Notes: a model not told the origin generated them from the sequence alone. Counted from the stretch's first letter, positions 52,301 to 61,096 are shown. The stretch is DNA of 64,000 bases from Zhihengliuella sp. ISTPL4 (GCF_002848265.1 NZ_CP025422.1:310001-374000); one strand, 5' to 3'. A program made the numbers and translations.

Positions 52301-52803
52301 CCGCCGCGGAGCTGGGCCGCGGTGATCGCTCCCGACAGGCGGTGGTACCCCTCGAGGCCCCGGGCGAGCACGAGCAGATGCGTGCCCGGCGGATCGGCGG
52401 CGCCCTGCGGAGCGGAGGGGAGGTCGAGGGAGAGCTCGGCGCCGTAGACGGTCTGCAGCCGCAGCTCCATGAGCTCCGCCAGCTCGGCGAAGCGCGCGGC
52501 GCCGTAGAACCCGTCGTGGTCGGTGAGGGCGAGCGCGGTCAGGCCGAGACGCTCGGCCTCCGCGAGCAGATCCTCAGGAGAGGACGCCCCGTCGAGGAAG
52601 GAGTAGGATGAGTGCGCGTGCAGCTCGGCATAGGGCACCGCCTCCTCCGGCCGCTCCGGGAGGGCCGGAGGGACGAGCTTCCGTGGGCGGCTCACCGGCC
52701 CGGGGTCTGGTCGGAGCCCTGGCGGGGCGGAGGCGGGGACCGGGTCTCCGCTGAGGGTGCGTTCGAGCTGATCCCAGGTCAACGGCGGGTTGTGCCAGCC
52801 CAT
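49354..52803 (-). CDS. dnaE2: Error-prone DNA polymerase DnaE2
   Basis: 1149 residues. C-family polymerase: PHP domain from YAELHAHSSYSFLDGASSPEDLL (near 62), catalytic aspartates in EPDIDVDFDSRRR (near 445-452), finger and helix-hairpin-helix region (LSGIRGIGVPMAERIVAERE near 930) and an OB domain (VEVAGLVTHRQRP near 1070). Last gene of imuA-imuB-dnaE2, the SOS mutasome for translesion synthesis and induced mutagenesis. Start ATG 52803 couples to the imuB stop (TGATG). Confidence 0.95.
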   Translation of the reverse strand: MGWHNPPLTWDQLERTLSGDPVPASAPPGLRPDPGPVSRPRKLVPPALPERPEEAVPYAELHAHSSYSFLDGASSPEDLLAEAERLGLTALALTDHDGFYGAARFAELAELMELRLQTVYGAELSLDLPSAPQGAADPPGTHLLVLARGLEGYHRLSGAITAAQLRGGEKGRPIYDLDELAAAADGHWTILTGCRKGAVRQGLEAGDAAAPLRHLVDLFGRDNVAVELFDHGDPLDTRRNDTLADLARRMRLPVVATNNVHYARPDQAPLAEAVAAVRAVRSMDELDGWLPAHGGAHLRSGAEMTARFRRYPGAISHGLELATASAFPLRMARPALPRQDVPTGHTPMSWLRHLVWEAVPSKYPRLDADGRRRIARELDVIEEKDFPGYFLIVHGIVAEARRRGILCQGRGSAAASAVCYLLGITAVDPILYRLPFERFLATTRTEEPDIDVDFDSRRREEIIQWVYREYGRERAAQVANVIQYRPKNAVRDMARALGHSAGQQDSWSRQVDGWGSGLEPVEGHDIPDTVLDYAGELLKAPRHLGIHSGGMVLTARPVGEVVPVEHARMEDRTVIQWDKDDAAFMGLVKFDLLGLGMLAALQHCFDLVREATGEEWTLETLPKEEAGVYDMLCRADSIGVFQVESRAQIGLLPRLQPRRFYDLAIQIALIRPGPIQGGAVHPFVRRKMAKDRVDEANRERQARGEAPEEFPIPYPHSDLEDILARTLGIPIFQEQLIQMATAVGDCTADEADLLRRAMGSKRGLEKIEKVRDKLYAGMARRGLVDEAADRIYAQIQAFSNFGFAESHSLSFALLVYASSWLKLHYPAAFLAGLLRSQPMGFYSPATLTADARRHGVEVRRPDLHLSGATETLEPLSPDAAGATGRDDCLADPQPPVHRFDRTAPDESAAHRRDGRFAVRLGLSGIRGIGVPMAERIVAEREAHGPYRDLHDLVRRTDATAAQLEALATAGAFACLGLERREAIWLAGAAAEDRARFLPGTTVAVQPPLFADQTSYERLSADLWATGISTDDHPMTHFRDDLRARGVLTAADLQRHETGRRVEVAGLVTHRQRPATAAGVTFVNLEDESGLVNVICSTGVWGRFGRIARESPALIIRGILERSPEGVVNVLADAFEDLRTGVMHRSRDFR

Positions 52804-54338
52804 CAGCGGTACCTCCCCTCGGCCCACCAGCGCTCGCCGGCCAGGAAGACCAGCCAGGCCCGATCGCGGTCGTCGACGATCTGGAGCCGGTGTCCTCGTT
52901 TGCCGCCGCCCGCGCTCCAGCGCCGCTCGTGCACGGGCCACGGGCCCGCCCAGGCCTGCACGGTGGCACCGTCGATGCGGGCGGGGTCGTGCGTGAGGAC
53001 GCCCCGCTCGTCGACCTCGATCGTGCTCCCGTCCGCGGCGACGACGCCGATCGGGCGCGGCGGCCGGAACACCTCGGAGGGCAGGGGGTCGGGGAGGCTG
53101 CCCGGCCAGGGGGACCGCGGATCACGAGGCGGCACCGCGCGCTCGCCCCATGGCGTGAGCACCTGACGGTCCGCGAGCCAGCGCCCTCCGGAGAGGGTGG
53201 CGGTGACGACCCCCTGATGTCCCAGCATCGTCTGCACCCGCGAGACCGCGTGATGCAGGCGCTCATCGGTGCCAGAGCCGAAGAGTCCCGGCTGGTGGTG
53301 TGCCGCGTCGTCCACCGCGACGGGAAGGAGACGGGCGGCCACGATGCCCCCGAATGCCCGCGCCTCGTCGACGGGTTCCCGCGCGGTCAGGGCGGCCAGA
53401 GCCTCCAGCTGCCAGCGCACGCGGTCCACGAGGTCGGCGGCGTCGAAGCTCGTCGGGTGCAGCCAGGTGCGGGAGTGGACGGCGCCGTCGTCGTCGGTCA
53501 AGTCGATCCGCACCTCGGTGCACACCAGCGAGGCGTCCGCCAGCGCGAGCATCACGGCATCGGCGGTCTGCCGCACGGCGAAGGCCACCTGGTCGGCGCC
53601 GCCGAGAGGGGACTCGAACTCGATGGTCCTGGCCAGTTCCGGGTCGGGCGGACGAGGGGCCAGCGGGCGGGAGTCGGCACCGGCGGCGAGGGCCTGCAGA
53701 CGGGCACCGTGCTCGCCGAAGCGATCGCGGACGTCGAGAGGGGCGAGCGCGGTGAACTCGCCGAGGGTCCGCACGCCGAGCCGGAGGAGGAGATCGCTGA
53801 TCTGTTCGTCGCGGAGCACCTGCACGGGATAGGGAGCCAGGAACTCACGGGAGGCCCCGGGCGGGACGACGGTACAGGACGCGGTGCCGCGGGCCGCGAT
53901 CTCGGCGGTGAAGGGGCCATCCGCGACGCCGACCCGCACCTCGGGGAAGCCGGCCGCGGCGAGGACCGCGGACAGCGCCGCCGCCGCCTCGGCCTCTCCG
54001 CCGTGATAGCGGGCGATGCCGCGGGCGCGCAGGATCGCGAGGCCAGGACGCAGCAGGGTGACCCCTGGCGCATGCTTCTCGATGAGCTGCAGCACCGGGA
54101 CGAAGGCGCGCTCGTCTTTCTCGGCGTCGTGGGGGAGGACCTGCAGCGAGGAGAGGAGGCCCTGGGCGACGCGGCGGCGCTGACCGCTGCGGACGCCGTG
54201 CGCCCGCGCCGATGCGGTGCAGGCGACCACCGTGTTCGCCTGCACCAGGGCTGTCGGCGGATGCGGGCCCCCGCCCAGCACCGCTCGCAGCGGCCAGTCG
54301 GGGAACCAGAGCACGAGCACGCGGAGAGGGGCGTTCAT
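52803..54338 (-). CDS. imuB: ImuB, Y-family polymerase-like mutasome protein
   Basis: 511 residues. Y-family fold (VLVLWFPDWPLRAVLGG at the start; DNA-binding LPYPVQVLRDEQ-like segment, LLLRLGVRTLGEFTAL near 180-195), but the catalytic acidic triad of active Pol IV/V is not evident, as known for ImuB. Acts as hub linking DnaE2, ImuA and the beta clamp. ATGA overlap with imuA upstream. Confidence 0.9.
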   Translation of the reverse strand: MNAPLRVLVLWFPDWPLRAVLGGGPHPPTALVQANTVVACTASARAHGVRSGQRRRVAQGLLSSLQVLPHDAEKDERAFVPVLQLIEKHAPGVTLLRPGLAILRARGIARYHGGEAEAAAALSAVLAAAGFPEVRVGVADGPFTAEIAARGTASCTVVPPGASREFLAPYPVQVLRDEQISDLLLRLGVRTLGEFTALAPLDVRDRFGEHGARLQALAAGADSRPLAPRPPDPELARTIEFESPLGGADQVAFAVRQTADAVMLALADASLVCTEVRIDLTDDDGAVHSRTWLHPTSFDAADLVDRVRWQLEALAALTAREPVDEARAFGGIVAARLLPVAVDDAAHHQPGLFGSGTDERLHHAVSRVQTMLGHQGVVTATLSGGRWLADRQVLTPWGERAVPPRDPRSPWPGSLPDPLPSEVFRPPRPIGVVAADGSTIEVDERGVLTHDPARIDGATVQAWAGPWPVHERRWSAGGGKRGHRLQIVDDRDRAWLVFLAGERWWAEGRYR

Positions 54339-55120
54339 CCCGCCTCCGCCCAGAAGAGGAGGTCGGAAGGCGCGCTCGCCGTGGAGTCGATCGACGGCGG
54401 GGCGAGCGACGGCAGGGCGGTCAGCTCTGCGGCCGCGGTCTCCACGGCTCCGTGTCCGCCGGGCAGCCGCACGCGTACGCTCGAGGCGCGAGGGCTGTGC
54501 CTGGTCCGGGCCGTGACCGTCACCGTGCACTCCGAGAGCAGCCCCCACCCCTCGCCGAGCCCATGCCAATCAGGGTCGTGCAGACGGATGGTGCCCTCGC
54601 TCTGCGCCCAGCGTCCCGCGCCCGGCTCCTCCGCCACGAGCAGCGTGGATCCGCGGTCGCGCAGGCGGGCGCTCAGCCGGGAGACGTCGGCGTCGCGGGC
54701 CCTCGTCGTCGGCTGCACCACGATCAGGGGCACCACCTCCGCCAGGGCTGACGTGGCCGCGAGCCAGCGGTCTCCCGGATCGGGGACGAGGATCAGCCGG
54801 CTCAGATCGATGCCGTAAGCCGCGGCGGCCTCGACCCCGAGGGTGGGCATGCCGATCACCGCGCACCAGTGCCCGCGACCGGAGGCCGCGCTGAGCAAGG
54901 CGAGCGCGAGGGCGGGCGAGGGGGAGACGGTGTACGAGGTGCCTGTCTGCAGTCCTTCCTCCGGCAGCAGTGCGGCGAAGGCGGGGTCGAGCGGGAGGAG
55001 CGTGTGCTCGCTGCGACGGCGCTGCATCCGGCTGATCTCGCGGCGCAGTCGCAGCACCTCTCCGGCGCGGGTGTCGCTGGTCGGAGAGAGCGCGGTCATC
55101 GCATCGAGCCCGATCCCCAT
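54335..55120 (-). CDS. imuA: ImuA, RecA-like mutasome accessory protein
   Basis: 261 residues, distant RecA-like fold without a clear Walker A. Identified mostly by place and general layout (LRREISRMQRRRSEHTLLPLDPAFAALLPEEGLQTGTSY, then LILVPDPGDRWLAATSALAEVVPLIVV). The start is set at ATG 55120, 10 bp after a LexA-type box (55131-55146). An in-frame ATG at 55099 is possible. Confidence 0.82.
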   Translation of the reverse strand: MGIGLDAMTALSPTSDTRAGEVLRLRREISRMQRRRSEHTLLPLDPAFAALLPEEGLQTGTSYTVSPSPALALALLSAASGRGHWCAVIGMPTLGVEAAAAYGIDLSRLILVPDPGDRWLAATSALAEVVPLIVVQPTTRARDADVSRLSARLRDRGSTLLVAEEPGAGRWAQSEGTIRLHDPDWHGLGEGWGLLSECTVTVTARTRHSPRASSVRVRLPGGHGAVETAAAELTALPSLAPPSIDSTASAPSDLLFWAEAG

Positions 55121-55130
55121 GTATCCATCC

Positions 55131-55146
55131 TCGAAGATATGTACGA
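55131..55146. promoter_or_regulatory. LexA/SOS box of imuA-imuB-dnaE2
   Basis: TCGAAGATATGTACGA has 10 of the 12 fixed positions of TCGAAC-N4-GTTCGA. It ends 10 bp from the imuA ATG, the same geometry as the box of the DUF222-HNH gene. Confidence 0.8.
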
Positions 55147-55252
55147 ATAAAGCAAGTGACGCGACTGACGCTAGTTCGTACATCGGACATCGGTGCGGCG
55201 CATTGTCCACAGGGTGCTCCGCGCCCCCTGCGGATGTCCCTAGCCTGCCGGG

Positions 55253-55723
55253 ATGGACATCCGCCTCGCCCTCGTCGGTCTCGTGCACGGCGCGCTGCTC
55301 GCGGTCGGCGTCCTCCTGATCGTGATCGATGCCCGCACGCACCGGCTCCCGAACCGCATCGTGCTGCCCACCCTGGTCCTGCTGCTCGCGATGATGGTCG
55401 TCGACGCCGTCCTCACCGCAGACGCGGCCGCGCTGATCCGTGGCCTGCTCGGCTCCCTCGCGCTCGGCGGCTTCTACGCCGTGCTGCGACTGCTCAGCCG
55501 GTCGGGAATGGGCGGTGGAGACGTGAAGCTCGCCCTCGTGATCGGACTCCTCCTGGCGTGGCACGGCTGGGGCGCGTTCCTCCTCGGCGCCTCTTCCGCC
55601 TTCGTGTTCGGAGCGGTCTATGCCCTCGTGCTCCTTGCCGCGGGACGCGCCGACCGGAGGACCCGCATCGCCTTCGGGCCGTGGATGATCGCCGGGGCCG
55701 TGGTCGGCATCTTCGGCGGTTGA
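55253..55723 (+). CDS. A24 prepilin peptidase (short form)
   Basis: 156 residues, about six membrane segments. The two catalytic aspartates of type IV leader peptidases are present: Asp26 in IDARTHRLPN and Asp90 in GMGGGDVKLA. The N-methyltransferase domain of PilD is missing, as in TadV/CpaA-type enzymes. No pilin genes are in the window, so the substrate must be encoded elsewhere. TAGCCT (55241-55246) ends 6 nt before the ATG: leaderless. Confidence 0.87.
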   Translation: MDIRLALVGLVHGALLAVGVLLIVIDARTHRLPNRIVLPTLVLLLAMMVVDAVLTADAAALIRGLLGSLALGGFYAVLRLLSRSGMGGGDVKLALVIGLLLAWHGWGAFLLGASSAFVFGAVYALVLLAAGRADRRTRIAFGPWMIAGAVVGIFGG

Positions 55724-55770
55724 CCGCGGGGATCGCCCCGAACGGGGGAGGGCGGCGCTACCCTGAGCAC

Positions 55771-55983
55771 ATGGCACTCGCACGACTTCACGGCGGCCCG
55801 CTGGACGGGCAGATCATCCCCCTCGACGATGCGGACGACAAGCTGATCGTCCCCTACAGCGAGACGCAGGTGGTCTACAACCGCCGCGGCGAGCCGCAGA
55901 ACACCGGCGAGAACGACGGCCCCACCGAGATCGACTACTGGTTCGAGGAGGCCCTCGAGGACCTCACCCTCGAGGATGACTGA
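55771..55983 (+). CDS. Small conserved hypothetical protein
   Basis: 70 residues (LHGGPLDGQIIPLDDADDKLIVPYSETQVVYNRR), acidic, soluble. TACCCT (55759-55764) ends 6 nt before ATG: leaderless. Overlaps the CYTH gene by 8 bp, so both are on one mRNA. LHGGPLDGQ is a common motif of actinobacterial response-type small proteins of unknown role. Confidence 0.78.
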   Translation: MALARLHGGPLDGQIIPLDDADDKLIVPYSETQVVYNRRGEPQNTGENDGPTEIDYWFEEALEDLTLEDD

Positions 55984-56587
55984 GCCCTCCCGCACCGTCG
56001 AGGTCGAGCGCAAGTACGACGTCGACGAGGAGACTCCGCTGCCGGACTGGACGGCGATCCCCGGCGTCGACGCCGTCTCGCCCGGTGCGCACCGCGCCCT
56101 CGACGCCCGCTATCTCGACACCGCCGACGGCACGCTGGCCCGCGCCGGCGTCGCGCTGCGACGTCGCTCCGGCGGACCGGACGAGGGGTGGCACATCAAG
56201 GGTCCGCGGCAGGGCGACGGCCGGGTCGAGCAGGGCTGGCCCCTCAGCGACGAGGAGATCCCGACAGCGGTGCGCGCAGCGATCGCCGCGTGGACGACCG
56301 CGCCGCTGGAACCCCTCGCGCGCATCGAGAACGACCGAACGGCGTATCTTCTCACCGGGCCGGACGGCGTCGTGGCGGAGTTCGTCGACGACCACGTCCG
56401 GGCGACCGACCTGCGCGGCGGGACGCGTCGCAGCTGGCGGGAGTGGGAGGTCGAGCTGGGCCCCGCCGGTCCTTCGGACGACGCCGGACGGGCGGCGTTC
56501 TTCGCGGCGATCGAGCGTGCGGTGCACGCGGCGGGCGGTCGAGAGGCCGCGTCCGACTCGAAGCTCGCCCGCGCTCTCGGCTTCTAG
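55976..56587 (+). CDS. CYTH-domain protein (triphosphatase-like)
   Basis: 203 residues. The ExExK signature VEVERKYDV is at the N-terminus and alternating basic/acidic strands follow (LDARYLDT, LRRRSGG, WHIKGPR, EWEVELG), forming the tunnel fold that hydrolyses inorganic triphosphate or thiamine triphosphate or makes cAMP. Which one is not decidable. Confidence 0.87.
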   Translation: MTEPSRTVEVERKYDVDEETPLPDWTAIPGVDAVSPGAHRALDARYLDTADGTLARAGVALRRRSGGPDEGWHIKGPRQGDGRVEQGWPLSDEEIPTAVRAAIAAWTTAPLEPLARIENDRTAYLLTGPDGVVAEFVDDHVRATDLRGGTRRSWREWEVELGPAGPSDDAGRAAFFAAIERAVHAAGGREAASDSKLARALGF

Positions 56588-56604
56588 GCGGCGGACCGCC
56601 GGGA

Positions 56605-56631
56605 CGCAACCCCTTTCCGCCCGCGGTTGCG
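56605..56631 (+). terminator. Hairpin between CYTH and polyketide synthase genes
   Basis: CGCAACC (56605-56611) pairs with GGTTGCG (56625-56631); no T run follows. Either a weak terminator or a 5' structure of the polyketide synthase mRNA. Confidence 0.35.
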
Positions 56632-56649
56632 GGGTGGTTGAGTGACGAC

Positions 56650-57807
56650 ATGAGTCGACCGCCCGTGCTCCGATCGCTGCAGACGATCGTCCCCGAGACC
56701 GTCCTCGTGCAGGAGCAGGTGCGTGACGTCTTCGCCGCCCAGCCCGACCTGGGACGGCTGGCACAGCGCATCGTGGCGACGTCGTTCAACGTCTCCGGCA
56801 TCGACACGCGGCACACCGTGATCGAGGAACTGGCCGACGATGCCGACCAGGACGAGCCGCTGTTCTACGACCGCGGCTCGGGACGGCTGCTGGCGCCGGG
56901 CACGAAGGTGCGCAATGACGTCTACACGCGTGAGGCCTCACGGCTCTTCGTCGAGGCGGCGCGTCGCGCCCTCGAGGCGGACCCTGACCTGAACGCTGCG
57001 GATGTGACGCACGTCATCACGGTCTCCTGCACGGGATTCCATGCTCCCGGTCCCGAGTATGAGATCGTGCGCGGGCTGGGGCTCTCCGACGCCGTCCAGC
57101 GGTACCACCTCGGCTTCATGGGCTGCTACGCCTCGATGCCCGCGCTCCGCGCCGCCGGCCAGTTCTGCGCCGCGGATGAGAACGCGGTCGTCCTCGTCGT
57201 CAGCGTCGAGCTGTGCACCCTGCACCTGCGATCCTCGGAGGACCCGGACACCATCGTCGCCTCCTCGCTGTTCGCCGACGGGGCGGCCGCCGGGATCGTG
57301 ACGGCACGGGACCTGCCCACGACCGTCCCGGCGCTCCGACTCGACGGCTTCCACACCGCGATCGTCCCGGAGGGTGTGGACGACATGGCGTGGACGATCG
57401 GTGACTCGGGCTTCGAGATGATCCTCTCCACCGCCGTCCCGCAGATCATCGGGGAGTCGATCATCGGGGCGCTCGCGCCGCTCTACGGTCGGGAGGACGG
57501 CCTGGCGGAGGCCTTCGCCGCCGGGCGGGTGGGCGAGAGGGTGCGGCACTGGGCGATCCACCCCGGCGGACGGAGCATCCTCGACCGGGTGCAGGAGCGG
57601 ATGGCGTTGAGCGACGCCCAGCTGCGTCCCGCGCGGGAGACGCTCCGGGAGTACGGGAACATGTCCAGCGCGACGGTGCTGTTCGTGCTGAAGCGCATCC
57701 TGGAGCAGGAGGGCGCGGAGGCGGGCGACCGCGTGGCGGCGATGGCCTTCGGACCCGGGCTCACCGCCGAGAGCGCGCTGCTGACCGTGGTCGTGCCCGC
57801 ACCGTGA
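56650..57807 (+). CDS. Type III polyketide synthase
   Basis: 385 residues, chalcone-synthase-like. The catalytic triad is complete: Cys159 (GFMGCYASMPALR), His304 (WAIHPGGRSILD) and Asn337 (EYGNMSSATVLF). Condenses an acyl-CoA starter with malonyl-CoA extenders to resorcinols, pyrones or similar. With the next two genes it matches the synthase-methyltransferase-hydroxylase layout of alkylresorcinol/alkylquinone pathways such as srsABC of Streptomyces griseus. The GTG of the methyltransferase overlaps its stop. Confidence 0.92.
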   Translation: MSRPPVLRSLQTIVPETVLVQEQVRDVFAAQPDLGRLAQRIVATSFNVSGIDTRHTVIEELADDADQDEPLFYDRGSGRLLAPGTKVRNDVYTREASRLFVEAARRALEADPDLNAADVTHVITVSCTGFHAPGPEYEIVRGLGLSDAVQRYHLGFMGCYASMPALRAAGQFCAADENAVVLVVSVELCTLHLRSSEDPDTIVASSLFADGAAAGIVTARDLPTTVPALRLDGFHTAIVPEGVDDMAWTIGDSGFEMILSTAVPQIIGESIIGALAPLYGREDGLAEAFAAGRVGERVRHWAIHPGGRSILDRVQERMALSDAQLRPARETLREYGNMSSATVLFVLKRILEQEGAEAGDRVAAMAFGPGLTAESALLTVVVPAP

Positions 57808-58529
57808 GCGTGGACCTGTCGACGCGTGCCGTCGATCTCGTCGAGCTCATGGACGCCCCCGACGCGGACGAGGAGGCGCTCGGCCGCACGTACCGACGCT
57901 TCAGCGCCGTCAACGCGGTCGTCTCCCGTCCCGGGCGACTGTACCGGCGGGACATCCGCCCCCGGGCGGCGACCGGACGCCGATTGCGCATCCTCGACAT
58001 CGGCGCGGGCGGAGGGGATCTGTGCCGCGATCTGGTCCGCCGGTTGCGCCGCGACGGACTCCGCGCCGACATCACCGCGCTCGACGCCGATGAGCGGGCC
58101 ATCCGCTGGGCCTCCGCGCACGACGACGGCGCAGGCATCCACTACCGCCACGCGTTCTCCGGCGACCTCGTGGCGGCCGGCGACGCCTACGACGTCGTGC
58201 TGTCCAACCACGTCCTCCATCACCTCGAATCCGCGGCGCTGCACACGGTGCTCGACGACTCGCGCGCCCTCGTCGGCGACCGCGGACTCGTCTCCCATCA
58301 CGACATCGCCCGCAGCCGCCTGGCCTACGCGGCGTTCGCCGCGGGCACCCGGCCGTTCGCGGGGAACCTCCTCGCCGGGTCCTTCATCCGCGTCGACGGC
58401 CTCCTGAGCATCCGCCGCTCGTACACGCCGCAGGAGCTCGAGGCCGTCGCCCCACCGGACTGGGAGGTCCGGTCGCACCTGCCCGCTCGGCTGGAACTGC
58501 GCTGGGAGGGTGCGGATGGTCGACCATGA
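57804..58529 (+). CDS. Class I SAM methyltransferase of the polyketide operon
   Basis: 241 residues. SAM-binding motif I LDIGAGGGDLCRDL near 70-83, motif II ITALDADERAI, then VVLSNHVLHHL. Probably O- or C-methylates the polyketide product. GTG start in the synthase stop; overlaps the monooxygenase start by 14 bp. Confidence 0.86.
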   Translation: MSVDLSTRAVDLVELMDAPDADEEALGRTYRRFSAVNAVVSRPGRLYRRDIRPRAATGRRLRILDIGAGGGDLCRDLVRRLRRDGLRADITALDADERAIRWASAHDDGAGIHYRHAFSGDLVAAGDAYDVVLSNHVLHHLESAALHTVLDDSRALVGDRGLVSHHDIARSRLAYAAFAAGTRPFAGNLLAGSFIRVDGLLSIRRSYTPQELEAVAPPDWEVRSHLPARLELRWEGADGRP

Positions 58530-59637
58530 TGTCCTCGTGGTCGGCGGTGGTCCGGTCGGGCTGCTCCTCGCGTGCCTCGTGGGGCAGGACGGTCGCCGGG
58601 TGCGGGTGTGCGAGCGTCGCACCGAGCGGGGCACGCAGACGCGCGCGATCGGGATCCATCGTCCGGGACTCGATGCCCTCGATGCGGCAGGAGTGGGCAC
58701 GACCGTGCGCGCCGAGGCTCTGCGACTGTCAGGCGGCGAGGTCCGCAGCCGCGGTCGTCGGCTCGCGGCGCTGCCCTTCACGCCGGAGCGTCCGATCCTG
58801 ACGCTCGCGCAGCCACGCACGGAGGAGCTTCTGCGAGAGCGTCTTCAGGAACTGCAGCCCCGTGCGCTGCGGCTCGGGACCACCGTGCAGTCCGTGCACG
58901 ATGAGGGACCGTTCGTCCGCGTCGGGATCGACGACGAACGCGGGTCCCGGGAGGAGACGGCTGCGGTGGTCGTCGTCGCCGACGGTGTGCGCAGTCCCCT
59001 CCGCGAGGCGTTCGGTGCGGGCTGGTCCGCGCGTACGGGAAACGCGCGCTATGCGATGCTCGATGTCGATGCGCCGCAGGGCGACGACCGCGCCGTGCTG
59101 TTCTTCGAGCCGGACGGCCTCGTCGAGTCCTTTCCGCTGCCGGGCGGCCGGCGCCGCTGGGTGGTGCGCGAAGAACGCGGCCGGATGGTGGCCTCCGCCG
59201 CCGAACTGGCCCGTATCGTCGCGCAGCGGACGGGGGAGCGCGTCGTCGTCGATCCGGCCGCCTCGGTGTCCTCGTTCCGCGCCGCTCAGCACGCGGCTCG
59301 ACGACTGCATCGCGGACGGATCGTCCTCCTGGGCGACGCCGCTCACGAGGTGAGCCCGATCGGCGGCCAGGGCATGAACCTCGGCTGGGCGGATGCGCTC
59401 CGACTCGTCGCGGCGCTGCGCCGGACCGATCAGGGAGCCGTTCCGCGCCTGGACGGCTTCGCCCGCGGCGTCCAGCGGTATGCACGGAAGGCGCATCGCC
59501 GTTCCGCGTTCTTCATGGCGATGGGGACGCCGGTGCCCACGCCGGTCGTGACCGCGCGCGAGGGGCTGGTGCGCGCGCTCGGGTCCCCGGCGCTGCGCGG
59601 CTGGACGACCGGCCTCGTCACCATGCGCGGCCTGTGA
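58516..59637 (+). CDS. FAD-dependent aromatic hydroxylase-like monooxygenase
   Basis: 373 residues. Rossmann GxGxxG in VLVVGGGPVGLLLA (6-19), DG motif VVVVADGVRSPLR near 155, and GD motif GRIVLLGDAAHEVSPIGGQGMNLG near 268. Expected to hydroxylate the (methylated) resorcinol, giving a hydroquinone/quinone. ATG 58516 chosen for its GGGAGG site 7 nt upstream; GTG 58510 would add two residues. Confidence 0.88.
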   Translation: MVDHDVLVVGGGPVGLLLACLVGQDGRRVRVCERRTERGTQTRAIGIHRPGLDALDAAGVGTTVRAEALRLSGGEVRSRGRRLAALPFTPERPILTLAQPRTEELLRERLQELQPRALRLGTTVQSVHDEGPFVRVGIDDERGSREETAAVVVVADGVRSPLREAFGAGWSARTGNARYAMLDVDAPQGDDRAVLFFEPDGLVESFPLPGGRRRWVVREERGRMVASAAELARIVAQRTGERVVVDPAASVSSFRAAQHAARRLHRGRIVLLGDAAHEVSPIGGQGMNLGWADALRLVAALRRTDQGAVPRLDGFARGVQRYARKAHRRSAFFMAMGTPVPTPVVTAREGLVRALGSPALRGWTTGLVTMRGL

Positions 59638-59640
59638 CGC

Positions 59641-59679
59641 GAGAAGGCCCGGTCCGCGATGCGCGGACCGGGCCTTCTC
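59641..59679. terminator. Bidirectional terminator, 18-bp stem
   Basis: GAGAAGGCCCGGTCCGCG and its exact reverse complement flank a 3-base ATG loop. It separates the convergent polyketide operon and lpd; the A/T-rich ends (GAGAAGG / CCTTCTC) can serve both directions. Confidence 0.93.
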
Positions 59680-59689
59680 AAGGTGCGGA

Positions 59690-61087
59690 TCAGAAGTTGA
59701 TCATGTGGCCGGCGAGACCGTGGAAGCCCTCCTGCAGCGCCTCCGACAGCGTCGGGTGCGTGTGGACGTTGCGGGCCAGCTCGAGGGCCGTGAGGTCCCA
59801 CTTCTGCGCGAGGGTGAGCTCGGGCAGAAGCTCCGACACGTCGGGGCCGATCATGTGGGCGCCGATGAGCTCCAGGTGCTCGGCGTCGGCGATGAGCTTG
59901 ACGAAGCCGACCGGCTCGCCGAGGCCGTGCGCCTTGCCGTTGGCCATGAACGGGAAGGTCGCGACCTTGATGTCGCGCCCCTCGTCCTTCGCCTGCTGCT
60001 CGGTGAGCCCGAAGGACGCCACCTGTGGCGAGCAGAAGGTCGCCCGCGGCATCATGCGGTAGTCGCCCAGCGTCATGGTCTCCGCGCCGCCGATGGTCTC
60101 GGCCGCGACGACGCCCTGCGCCTCCGCGACGTGGGCGAGCTGCAGCTTGGCGGTCACGTCACCGATGGCGTAGATGCCCTCGACGTTCGTGCGCATGTGG
60201 TCGTCGATGTCGATCGCGCCGCGCTCGGTGAGCTTCACGCCCGTCTTGTCGAGTCCGAAGCCCTCGACGTTCGGAGCGAACCCGACCGACATGAGGACCT
60301 TGTCGGCCTCGATCGACGCCTGCTGGCCGTCCTTGCCCGTGTAGGAGACGGTCACGGAGGAGCCGTTGTCGACGACCGACTCGACCTTGGTGGACGTGAG
60401 GATGTCGACGCCGTAGTTCTTGTACTGCTTCGTGATCTCCTTCGACACGTCGGCGTCCTCGTTGGGGAGGGCGCGGTCGAGGAACTCGATGATCGTGACC
60501 TTGACGCCGTAGTTCGTCATCACGTAGGCGAACTCCATGCCGATGGCGCCGGCGCCGATGATGACGATGGACTTCGGCAGCTCACGGGAGAGGATCTGCT
60601 CTTCGTAGGTCACGACGTTGTCGCTGAGCTGCACGCCGGGGAGCAGGCGGACCTTGGAGCCGGTCGCGATGATCACGTTGTCGAACGTGACCTCCTCGGT
60701 GGAGCCGTCCGACTTCGCGACGGAGATGGCCTTCGGACCCGTGAAGGTGCCGCGGCCGTCGTACTCGGTCACCTTGTTCTTCTTCATGAGGAAGTGGATG
60801 CCCTTGACCCGGCCGTCCGCGACGACACGGCTGCGGTCGAACGCCTTGCCGTAGTCGATCGTGAACTCTCCGGAGATCCCGAAGAAATCGGCCTTGTGGT
60901 TCAGGGTGTGCGCGATCTCCGCGTTCTTCAGGAGCGCCTTGGAGGGGATGCAGCCGACGTTGAGGCAGACACCACCCCAGTACTTCTCCTCGATGATCGC
61001 GGTGGACAGACCGAGCTGCGCGCTGCGAACCGCAGCGACGTATCCGCCAGGACCTGCACCAAGGATGACGACGTCGTAGTGTGGCAT
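59690..61087 (-). CDS. lpdA: Dihydrolipoyl dehydrogenase
   Basis: 465 residues. FAD site [21 protein letters not shown], redox pair Cys41-Cys46 in [16 protein letters not shown] site [17 protein letters not shown] near 172, and the C-terminal His-Glu [14 protein letters not shown]3 subunit of pyruvate and 2-oxoglutarate dehydrogenases. A TAGGCT -10 (61094-61099, minus) ends 6 nt before ATG (leaderless) and overlaps the copC stop codon. Confidence 0.96.
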   Translation of the reverse strand: MPHYDVVILGAGPGGYVAAVRSAQLGLSTAIIEEKYWGGVCLNVGCIPSKALLKNAEIAHTLNHKADFFGISGEFTIDYGKAFDRSRVVADGRVKGIHFLMKKNKVTEYDGRGTFTGPKAISVAKSDGSTEEVTFDNVIIATGSKVRLLPGVQLSDNVVTYEEQILSRELPKSIVIIGAGAIGMEFAYVMTNYGVKVTIIEFLDRALPNEDADVSKEITKQYKNYGVDILTSTKVESVVDNGSSVTVSYTGKDGQQASIEADKVLMSVGFAPNVEGFGLDKTGVKLTERGAIDIDDHMRTNVEGIYAIGDVTAKLQLAHVAEAQGVVAAETIGGAETMTLGDYRMMPRATFCSPQVASFGLTEQQAKDEGRDIKVATFPFMANGKAHGLGEPVGFVKLIADAEHLELIGAHMIGPDVSELLPELTLAQKWDLTALELARNVHTHPTLSEALQEGFHGLAGHMINF

Positions 61088-61096
61088 GCCTTAAGC

